DNA from: Planctomycetota bacterium
Lineage (GTDB): Bacteria > Planctomycetota > Planctomycetia > Pirellulales > UBA1268
DNA: 12,361 nt
Assembly (NCBI GenBank): GCA_003669255.1
Contig: QWPO01000123.1
Span: 1 to 12,361 of the forward strand
Direction of reading: 5' to 3'
The notes beneath the pieces are model-generated. The model was not told where the DNA came from. It made no database searches and saw only the letters and a list, made by a program, of their open reading frames with translations. The translations under genes were made by a program, and so were the position numbers. This document shows, piece by piece, positions 1 to 5,640 of this stretch (its first letter is position 1; each line of letters starts with the position of its first letter).

Positions 1-35
1 CGAAGTCAGCATCGAGCGAGCGAAGGCGAAGTTTT

Positions 36-68
36 GGAGCCGGGCTAGGCCCGGCTCCCGTAAGCCGG
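36..68. repeat. Overlapping perfect hairpins in the left intergenic region
   Basis: Two inverted repeats share an arm. The first has 10-bp arms, GGAGCCGGGC at 36-45 and GCCCGGCTCC at 49-58, with a 3-base TAG loop. The second has 6-bp arms, CCGGCT at 51-56 and AGCCGG at 63-68, around the loop cccgta. Because 51-56 belongs to both, the two folds exclude each other in RNA. There is no run of T after the hairpin on either strand (the plus strand has TTTT before it), so it does not look like a standard intrinsic terminator. The same start, gagccgggcta, recurs near the right edge of the window at 12256-12266, so this is part of a dispersed element. No gene is visible to the left, where the window is cut. 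Confidence 0.6.
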
Positions 69-134
69 AGCCGACGCCGGGACGGCGGGACGGCGGAGAC
101 AGCGAGAAAGCCGTATGCCCGCAGCGAGCGTCCA

Positions 135-155
135 GCGACGGGCATGGGCAGCCCC
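135..155 (+). repeat. Dispersed repeat R3, copy 1
   Basis: This is a 21-base sequence beginning gcgacgggcatgggc and ending agcccc. An exact inverted copy lies at 4548-4568, and a forward copy cut off by the window end lies at 12347-12361. A shorter, diverged inverted copy is at 12237-12252. All copies lie between genes, next to the palindromic repeats R1, R2 or R4. It has no start codon with a convincing ribosome binding site. I do not recognise a named family. Confidence 0.75.
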
Positions 156-172
156 GAGCCGCCGCGATGGAT

Positions 173-198
173 AGCCACAGGTTGGAAACCTGTGCTAC
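173..198. repeat. Palindromic repeat R1 (CACAGGTT/AACCTGTG), copy 1
   Basis: A perfect 8-bp inverted repeat at 176-194 has arms CACAGGTT and AACCTGTG around the loop gga. It is followed by the flank CTAC that also follows two of the copies near 4650 and 4685. Four more copies lie at 4577-4688. It sits about 60 bp past the 3' end of the minus-strand pseudokinase gene, so it could act as a processing or transcription-end hairpin for that transcript. There is no T-run, so I do not call it an intrinsic terminator. Confidence 0.75.
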
Positions 199-227
199 GT
201 GGGGAGCCCGAGCCGCGCACCACCGGC

Positions 228-258
228 AGCCCGCGGCCTTACGGCCGGTCGGCTTTCA
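228..258. repeat. Palindromic repeat R2, copy 1, overlapping a stop codon
   Basis: The unit starts agcccgcggccttac and ends ggtcggctttca. Its core is a 5-bp stem, CGGCC and GGCCG, around a 4-base loop TTAC. Two more copies lie at 12086-12113 and 12190-12220, both with loop TCAC. The last three bases, tca at 256-258, are the TGA stop of the minus-strand pseudokinase gene. The copy at 12190-12220 has the same ctttca ending with no gene attached, so those bases belong to the repeat and not only to the gene. Confidence 0.75.
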
Positions 259-3144
259 TGGGGCGAGATACGCGGGGGGCAGTGGGTCGCCGCGCTTCTC
301 GACGGCGGCGCGCGTGGTGATGAACACCCACTCCTCGCCGTCCCTCTCCTTGACGATGTAGACGAGTTTCCCCTCGGGGTTCGACTTCGCCAGGATCACC
401 CGCAAGATCTCATCGGCCGTCTTGTCCGTCTCGTCGAGGCCAAACGACTGGTTCTTCGTGATTCCCTCGAGTTGCAGGTCGCCGCCGAGGATCTCCATGG
501 GCACGCCCGTCTCGTCCGACACCAGCTGGATCGACCGCTCGAGGTTGTCCTTGGCGAACGTGAGTGTCATCGTCCGGTTGAGCCTTTCCAGAGCGCTCTG
601 CGATCCGGCTCCGGCCGGAGCCGGATCGGCGGCGACCGGTGCGCCGGGTGTCTGGGCAAGCGCGAGTTCCGCTGCCAAGGCGATGTTGTGCGGGGCATGC
701 CGCGGCAGGTAGGCGTTGAGCACCACCCCCTTCCCCTCAGCGCCGCTCCGCAGCTGCGACGCGAGCACGCGGAGCATGCCGGGCAGACGAAGCACGAGCA
801 TGCGGCCGTACGGGTCGGGGTTCAGCGCGGTGCAGTAGGCCTCCACGGTGTCGGCGAGCCCCTCCACGCGGCCACCGATCTCCGGCGCAAGCGTCTTCGC
901 CGGCACGTCGAGCGTGGGCACGGCGTCCATCTCCACATAACACTCGTCGCCGAAGTGGAGCGAGAGGGCCGCCGCCTGGAGTCCGTCGCCGAACAGCCCA
1001 TCCATCGGCTCGGCCAGTTTCGCGAACGGACCGGCCAGCACCATGCGTCCCGAGGTGAGTAGATAGTGGGGGGAGCCGAAGAGCGTGACATGCCGGTCGG
1101 CATCGAGCATGCCCACGAGCGTCTCGAGGTCGCGGGGCAGCGCAGCCTTGAGCACAGCTGAGTCGTCCTCCGCGAGCGGCTTCGTTTCGCGAATGATCTG
1201 GGCGATGAGCGGCTCCGTCGCCGCCGTGCTCCCCACGCCGTCCAAGGTGGCCAGCATGATCCGCGGTGCGATCACGAGCGCGCGTCCCGCCTCGACCTCG
1301 GGCACCCAGAGCGAGAGCATCGCCGTCTGGTAGACCGTTTCGCCCTCGATCGTCTCGGCGGTGGTCGCCCCCCACGCCTCCCTCCGCGCCGACTCATCGG
1401 CCGGCGCGGCGTGCCCTTTCGCAAACCACACCACAAAACCGCCCACCACCTCGTCCGGCCCCCCGGCCTGCCAGCCGGCCTGGATGACTTCGATCGCTAA
1501 CTCGTCGCCTCCACAGAGTTTCACGAGCGTGTCGTGGGCGGCCTCGGCCGCGAACCCGAGCGACTTGAGAAACAGCCGCCCCTCGTCGTTGGCCTCGATC
1601 TCTGCCAGCCGCGCGAGCAGCACCAACTGCGACCCGGGCGGCAGGTAGGCGAGCGACGGTGGCAAACCGTTCGTCGGCGAGGCCCACGGCACGTCGGGAT
1701 TGTCCACGATCACCTGCGCGACTGCAGCCGGAGCAGCGGGTCCCGCTGCGTCGGCGGCCGCATCGACCGGCGTTGTCGCCGCGGCCTGCGGCCTCTGTGC
1801 GGCGTCGGGCCTGGCATCCGGCTTGCCCGCCGGATCCGCAACTTTCGTCCCGGCTCGCCGCTTCACGCTCGCCTGTTCGCCTCCGTTCGCTCCGCGACCA
1901 CCGACGGGGCCGACGTTGAACCGGCTGACCACGACGGCCGCAGCCGCTGCCACGATCGCTCCCAACACGAGACCGCCGATCAGGGCGAATCTCTTCTCTG
2001 ACCGTCTTCGGACGATTCCCGTCGATCCTGCCGCCCAAGGTGCCGCAGCCGCTGCTCGTGCCACCGGCTCGATGGCCGGCACCGCCAGGCCAAGGGCGCT
2101 CGCGATGGCATTGGCCGCCTCGCAGGCGTCTCGGTATCGCCGCGCGGGATCGTGGGCCATCATCCTGGCCACAACGTCGCGGACCGGCTGCGGCACCGAC
2201 TCCGGAAGAGCCGCCGGGCCAAGCGTCGCCGCCGCCTTGACGGCGGTGACAACGCCGCCATCCCAGCACGGAGGCTGGCCCGAGAGCAGGGCGTGGAGCA
2301 TGCCGCCAATCGCGTAGACATCAGACCGCGGATCCGCGTGGCCATCTGGCCGCAGCAGTTCCGGAGCCAGGTAGGCCACTCGCCTGCCCAGCCTCGCGAG
2401 GCCTTCCTCGTCGCCCGCAGCGGGTGCGGACGAGGCGGCATGCGGGTCGCCCGCGAGTGGAAACTGCAGGAGCCGCACGCGCCCGTTTCGCTCCGCGGCT
2501 CCGGCCGGCGGCGGCTCTCGGCGGAGCACGTCGAGCGACAAGTGGCCATGAACGGCACCACGTGAGTGCATCTCGCCGACCGCCTTGGCGATCTGCCAGG
2601 CAAGCACGCCCGCCTCCTGGAGCGGCAGCGGACCGAGGCGTTCCAGTTCGTCGGCGACTTTCGTGCCCGACACGAGTTCGCAGACGACGAACTTCACGCC
2701 ATCCTGCTGCTCGAGCGACCAGGTGCGGCTCGTCATCGGGTCGGTAGTGCCGTGGGCTGCGGTGGTGCGTTCGACGATGCTGGTCCACGCGTCACGCTCG
2801 CGGCACCGCTTGGCGCTCAGCACCATCACTGCCACGAGGCGGCCCGACGGCTCGTGGCGGGCCGTGAACAAAAGGCCGTCGCCCTCCCGCTCGTGCCGTT
2901 CGAGCAGCCGGTAGTCGCCCACGAAGAACGGGCCGGTGTCGCCGATCAGAAGTCGCTTCGCCTGCCAGCGGGTGATCGTGCCGCGGCTCATGAGCCAGCC
3001 AGCGATCGCCTTCGCCGATCCGTCGCCGGCCGCCGCAGGGGGCGCCGCGGCATGCTCAGCGCGAAGCGCGGCTAGCGCACTCGGCTCAAGCAGCCGGGTG
3101 CGGACGAGCAGTTGCCAGAGTTCGTCGGGCGTGGGTGCGGGCAT
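256..3144 (-). CDS. Membrane-anchored protein-kinase-like protein (pseudokinase) with secretin-N-like C-terminus
   Basis: The 962-residue product starts at 3144. The open frame continues upstream, but only across the divergent promoter region and the antisense of gdhA. Residues 1-75 form an N-terminal module leading into GDYRLL, a layout I know from planctomycete kinases. Residues 77-350 have a kinase fold: APE at 260-262, D275 in the DxxSxG region and R335 are kept. The catalytic residues are not: the VAVK lysine is M107, HRD reads H-G-H (199-201), the HRDxxxxN asparagine is V206, DFG is Q-F-P (227-229), and no glycine loop is visible. Phosphotransfer is therefore unlikely; a binding or scaffold role is inferred. 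A single membrane helix spans about 386-406, then an Ala/Pro-rich linker to about 475. An unrecognised module covers about 485-845. Residues 855-962 resemble the STN/secretin N-terminal fold (a strand, then a helix ending in DETGV). Its TGA stop lies inside repeat R2. Confidence 0.85.
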   Translation of the reverse strand: MPAPTPDELWQLLVRTRLLEPSALAALRAEHAAAPPAAAGDGSAKAIAGWLMSRGTITRWQAKRLLIGDTGPFFVGDYRLLERHEREGDGLLFTARHEPSGRLVAVMVLSAKRCRERDAWTSIVERTTAAHGTTDPMTSRTWSLEQQDGVKFVVCELVSGTKVADELERLGPLPLQEAGVLAWQIAKAVGEMHSRGAVHGHLSLDVLRREPPPAGAAERNGRVRLLQFPLAGDPHAASSAPAAGDEEGLARLGRRVAYLAPELLRPDGHADPRSDVYAIGGMLHALLSGQPPCWDGGVVTAVKAAATLGPAALPESVPQPVRDVVARMMAHDPARRYRDACEAANAIASALGLAVPAIEPVARAAAAAPWAAGSTGIVRRRSEKRFALIGGLVLGAIVAAAAAVVVSRFNVGPVGGRGANGGEQASVKRRAGTKVADPAGKPDARPDAAQRPQAAATTPVDAAADAAGPAAPAAVAQVIVDNPDVPWASPTNGLPPSLAYLPPGSQLVLLARLAEIEANDEGRLFLKSLGFAAEAAHDTLVKLCGGDELAIEVIQAGWQAGGPDEVVGGFVVWFAKGHAAPADESARREAWGATTAETIEGETVYQTAMLSLWVPEVEAGRALVIAPRIMLATLDGVGSTAATEPLIAQIIRETKPLAEDDSAVLKAALPRDLETLVGMLDADRHVTLFGSPHYLLTSGRMVLAGPFAKLAEPMDGLFGDGLQAAALSLHFGDECYVEMDAVPTLDVPAKTLAPEIGGRVEGLADTVEAYCTALNPDPYGRMLVLRLPGMLRVLASQLRSGAEGKGVVLNAYLPRHAPHNIALAAELALAQTPGAPVAADPAPAGAGSQSALERLNRTMTLTFAKDNLERSIQLVSDETGVPMEILGGDLQLEGITKNQSFGLDETDKTADEILRVILAKSNPEGKLVYIVKERDGEEWVFITTRAAVEKRGDPLPPAYLAP

Positions 3145-3282
3145 GGCGTGTCCGGCGAAGTGGGCCAATGCCCCGATCGTACCGCGTGCGGCCGCCGCCG
3201 GCGTAGGCGGCCGCGGCGGGCGCGTTCCGGCCGCGGCTGCTATCATCCCGGCCCGTTTGCGGGTTCCCACGGAGACTTGTCC
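3145..3282. promoter_or_regulatory. Divergent control region between the pseudokinase gene and gdhA
   Basis: This 138-bp gap must hold both promoters. On the plus strand TATCAT at 3241-3246 is a plausible -10 box for gdhA, about 36 bp before its start; I find no good -35 box. On the minus strand TACGAT (3181-3176) is a plausible -10 for the pseudokinase gene, giving a leader of roughly 25 bases. Between them is a perfect 9-bp inverted repeat, GCGGCCGCC at 3188-3196 and GGCGGCCGC at 3206-3214 with a 9-base spacer. It could be an operator or a chance product of very high GC. The gdhA ribosome binding site GGAG is at 3271-3274. The promoter calls rest on pattern only. Confidence 0.35.
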
Positions 3283-4518
3283 ATGCGCGGTAGTGACGCC
3301 ACCCGGATCTACTTTGAGAGGGCGGCCGACGAACTCGACCTCTCCGCGAGCATGCGGCGACTGCTCGCCACGCCCAAGCGGGAAGTGCAGGTGCAGCTGC
3401 CCGTGGAGCGCGACTCCGGCGAGATCGCCACCTTCATCGGCTACCGCGTGCAGCACAACGACGCCCGCGGTCCGTTCAAGGGAGGCTTGCGGTACCACCC
3501 GCAGGTCGATCTCGACGAGGTCCGGTCGCTGGCCGCGCTGATGACGTGGAAGACGGCCGTGGTCGACATCCCGTTCGGCGGTGCCAAAGGCGGCGTGGCG
3601 GTCGCTCCCAAGGACTGCTCGCTGCGGGAACTCGAACTGATCACACGGAAGCTGGTCGATGCCCTCCATGACGTGTTTGGCCCTGACGTCGACATCCCGG
3701 CCCCCGACATGGGCACCACGGCCGACATGATGGCCTGGATCATGAACCAGTACGGCCGCTACCACGGCTTCGCGCCCGGGTGCGTCACCGGCAAGCCGGT
3801 CGAATACCACGGCATTCCCGGCCGCGAGGAGGCGACAGGCCGGGGCGTTGGCGGCCTCACACTCAAGCTCTTGAGCAGGCTTGGCCGGAAGATCCCAGGC
3901 ACGCGGGTCGCGATCCAGGGTTTCGGCAACGTCGGCTCCCACGCGGCAAAGTATCTCGCCGACTCTGAATGCAAAATCATCGCCGTCGGCGATGCGTCGG
4001 CCTCGTTTCGTAGCGACAAGGGCCTCGACGTGCTCGAACTCCTCCGCCATGCCCGGTCCAACGGCGGCGGTCTCGCCGGCTTCACCGGAGGCGACGCGAT
4101 CGCCGCAGCCGACCTCCTCGCGACCGACTGCGACGTGCTGATCCCGGCGGCACTCGGGGGTGTGATCACTGCGGCCAACGCCGACGCGATCCGCGCACCG
4201 ATCATCATCGAAGCGGCCAACGCGCCGATCGAGCCCGAGGCCGACGATCTGCTCGCGGCACGTGGCGTCGTGGTGCTCCCCGACATCCTCGCCAACGCCG
4301 GCGGCGTGACGGCGAGCTGGTTTGAGTGGGTGCAGAACCGCCAGCACTACCAGTGGGGCCTCGACCGCGTCCGCGGTGAACTCGACCGGATCCTCGGCCA
4401 GTCCTTCGAGCAGGTCTGGCAACTCGCCCAGTCGCGAAAGCTTCCGCTCCGCACGGCCGCCTACATGGTCGGCGTCGGCCGCGTGGCCCGCGCGACGGCG
4501 CTCGGCGGCGTGGGCTGA
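3283..4518 (+). CDS. gdhA: Glutamate dehydrogenase (Glu/Leu/Phe/Val dehydrogenase family)
   Basis: This 411-residue cytoplasmic enzyme interconverts glutamate and 2-oxoglutarate plus ammonia using NAD(P). The start is ATG 3283, with GGAG eight bases upstream; an upstream extension to 3112 lacks such a site and would overlap the divergent gene. The substrate domain has K66 in PFKGGLRYHP, K90, catalytic K102 in GGAKGG, and catalytic D142 in PAPDMGT. Their spacing (24, 12, 40) matches K89, K113, K125 and D165 of the Clostridium symbiosum enzyme. The nucleotide domain has GFGNVG at 213-218, EAANAPI at 310-316 and NAGGV at 338-342. GGAKGG rather than GGGKGG favours glutamate over leucine dehydrogenase. 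Length is normal for the short hexameric class. Cofactor choice cannot be read safely. It is transcribed alone and ends 166 bp from the convergent capA-like gene, with a repeat cluster between them. Confidence 0.93.
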   Translation: MRGSDATRIYFERAADELDLSASMRRLLATPKREVQVQLPVERDSGEIATFIGYRVQHNDARGPFKGGLRYHPQVDLDEVRSLAALMTWKTAVVDIPFGGAKGGVAVAPKDCSLRELELITRKLVDALHDVFGPDVDIPAPDMGTTADMMAWIMNQYGRYHGFAPGCVTGKPVEYHGIPGREEATGRGVGGLTLKLLSRLGRKIPGTRVAIQGFGNVGSHAAKYLADSECKIIAVGDASASFRSDKGLDVLELLRHARSNGGGLAGFTGGDAIAAADLLATDCDVLIPAALGGVITAANADAIRAPIIIEAANAPIEPEADDLLAARGVVVLPDILANAGGVTASWFEWVQNRQHYQWGLDRVRGELDRILGQSFEQVWQLAQSRKLPLRTAAYMVGVGRVARATALGGVG

Positions 4519-4532
4519 CAGAGAAGCTTCCG

Positions 4533-4568
4533 CGTAGCACTCAGCGAGGGGCTGCCCATGCCCGTCGC
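4533..4568 (-). repeat. Dispersed repeat R3, copy 2 (inverted), just past gdhA
   Basis: Bases 4548-4568 are the exact reverse complement of the 21-base R3 unit at 135-155. Just upstream, 4534-4540 reads gtagcac, the outer flank of palindrome R1, as if a partial R1 end were present. The block starts about 15 bp after the gdhA stop and directly adjoins the R1 array. I see no coding function. Confidence 0.7.
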
Positions 4569-4576
4569 TGTCACCC

Positions 4577-4688
4577 GTAGCACAGGTTTTCAACCTGTGC
4601 CATCCGCAGGTTACCAACCTGCGGCTACGGGAGCCCGCAGGTTGAAAACCTGTGCTACAGCAAACCACAGGTTGAAAACCTGTGCTAC
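4577..4688. repeat. Array of four R1 palindromes between convergent gdhA and the capA-like gene
   Basis: Four short hairpins follow each other, all built on an AGGTT/AACCT core with a 3-base loop. (a) 4581-4599 has arms CACAGGTT and AACCTGTG, loop ttc. (b) 4604-4624 has arms CCGCAGGTT and AACCTGCGG, loop acc. (c) 4636-4654 has arms CGCAGGTT and AACCTGTG, loop gaa. (d) 4666-4684 has arms CACAGGTT and AACCTGTG, loop gaa. The outer flank GTAG/CTAC extends several of them. Stem changes in (b) are compensatory, and (c) keeps pairing through a G-U wobble. The position between two convergent genes suits a two-way transcription-end or mRNA-protecting element. The TAG stop of the capA-like gene (4687-4685) is formed by the flank of (d). 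Confidence 0.8.
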
Positions 4689-5629
4689 TTGGCGGGCCGC
4701 GGCAGGCCGGCGGCGTCGAGCACGACGGCGCGGGTCTCCACGGCCACGGGCTCACCCTTCGCGGCGGTGAGCTTCACCACCCAGCCCGTCCACTCCGGCG
4801 GGTCGCATGGGTAGTAGTCGAACACGAAGTTGCCGAGGCTGTAGACGATCGGGCCGCCGCGATGCACGTCCACGGTTTGCGTGACGTGCGGGTGGCCGCC
4901 GATCACCGCCGCTGCACCGGCGTCAATCATCTTGCGTGCGAAGGCCCGGTCGGCCTCCAGCGGCCCGGCCACGAGTTCGTCACCCCAGTGAACAAACGGC
5001 ACGACCACATCAGCATGCTTCCGTGCCGCCGCGATGTCGGCCAGTAGCTCAGCCTCGCGGAGCGGAGCCACGCCCGGGGTCGCATCGGTCGCGGCGTAAT
5101 CCGCCGCGCGAAAGCCGTTGGCCGCGAGGATCGCGATCCGCAGGCCGTCCTTTTCCAGGACGAATGGCTGACGGGCCTCGGCGAGCGTGCGGCCGGCACC
5201 AAACCGGCCGATCTTCTCACGGTCGAGAATGTCGAGGGCCGCGACGAGGCCCTCCGGCCCGAAGTCGAAGGCGTGGTTGTTGCCCAACGACACCGCCGTG
5301 AAGTACCGCTTGAGAAAACGCGGCGAGTCTTCGGCGGCCCGAAACACGTAGGCCTTGTGTGCCAGTTTTCCAGCCCGGCCAAGCACGCATTCAAGGTTAC
5401 CGATCGTGAAGTCGGCATCGAGAAGCAGGTCGGCACAGGCGGCGAACGGGTCGCGGCCGGAGGCGATCGCGTGCCCAGGACCGTTGTCGAGCATCACGTC
5501 GCCGACGAACACCACCGACGCGGTGCCCGCGGGCGACGCCTTCCGCGCCGGGCCAGTCGTCTCATCAGCCCATGCAGACACTGTCGCGAGCAGGACCGCC
5601 GACACGAAGAACAGGAGATCGCGTCGCAT
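4685..5629 (-). CDS. Secreted CapA-family (PGA_cap) metallophosphoesterase-like protein
   Basis: The 314-residue product belongs to the CapA/PGA_cap branch of calcineurin-like metallophosphoesterases. Residues 1-21 are a signal peptide with charged start MRRD, a hydrophobic core and a likely cut after AWA, so it acts outside the cytoplasm. Family motifs in order are GDVML (43-47), NLE (78-80), GNNHAFDFG (116-124), HWGDE (214-218), GGHPH (244-248) and YSLGNF (263-268). D44, N78, H119, H214, H246 and H248 are the probable metal and active-site residues. The chosen ATG at 5629 has GAGGG four bases upstream and sits 11 bp after the cytochrome gene; an in-frame ATG at 5665 would overlap that gene and spoil the signal peptide. 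No capB or capC is present, so poly-gamma-glutamate synthesis is not supported and the substrate is unknown. It is the last gene of the operon. Confidence 0.85.
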   Translation of the reverse strand: MRRDLLFFVSAVLLATVSAWADETTGPARKASPAGTASVVFVGDVMLDNGPGHAIASGRDPFAACADLLLDADFTIGNLECVLGRAGKLAHKAYVFRAAEDSPRFLKRYFTAVSLGNNHAFDFGPEGLVAALDILDREKIGRFGAGRTLAEARQPFVLEKDGLRIAILAANGFRAADYAATDATPGVAPLREAELLADIAAARKHADVVVPFVHWGDELVAGPLEADRAFARKMIDAGAAAVIGGHPHVTQTVDVHRGGPIVYSLGNFVFDYYPCDPPEWTGWVVKLTAAKGEPVAVETRAVVLDAAGLPRPAK

Positions 5630-5640
5630 GGTGCCCTCGC

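Noticed and set aside
36..58. Intrinsic terminator
   Set aside because: The stem is strong, but no T-run follows it on either strand.
199..1062. A plus-strand open frame inside the 3' part of the pseudokinase gene
   Set aside because: It begins within the repeat region and has no motif; the minus-strand frame is the coherent protein.
4577..4688. Possible CRISPR array
   Set aside because: The units are palindromes of about 20 bases with gaps of only 4 to 11 bases and no spacer-sized unique sequence, and no cas gene is near.
3145..4755. A minus-strand open frame runs unbroken from 4755 into the pseudokinase gene, adding 537 codons antisense to all of gdhA
   Set aside because: Its translation is low-complexity, rich in Arg, His, Gly and Ala, with no domain, and it lies opposite a clearly real gdhA. 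Long antisense frames are expected at this GC content.
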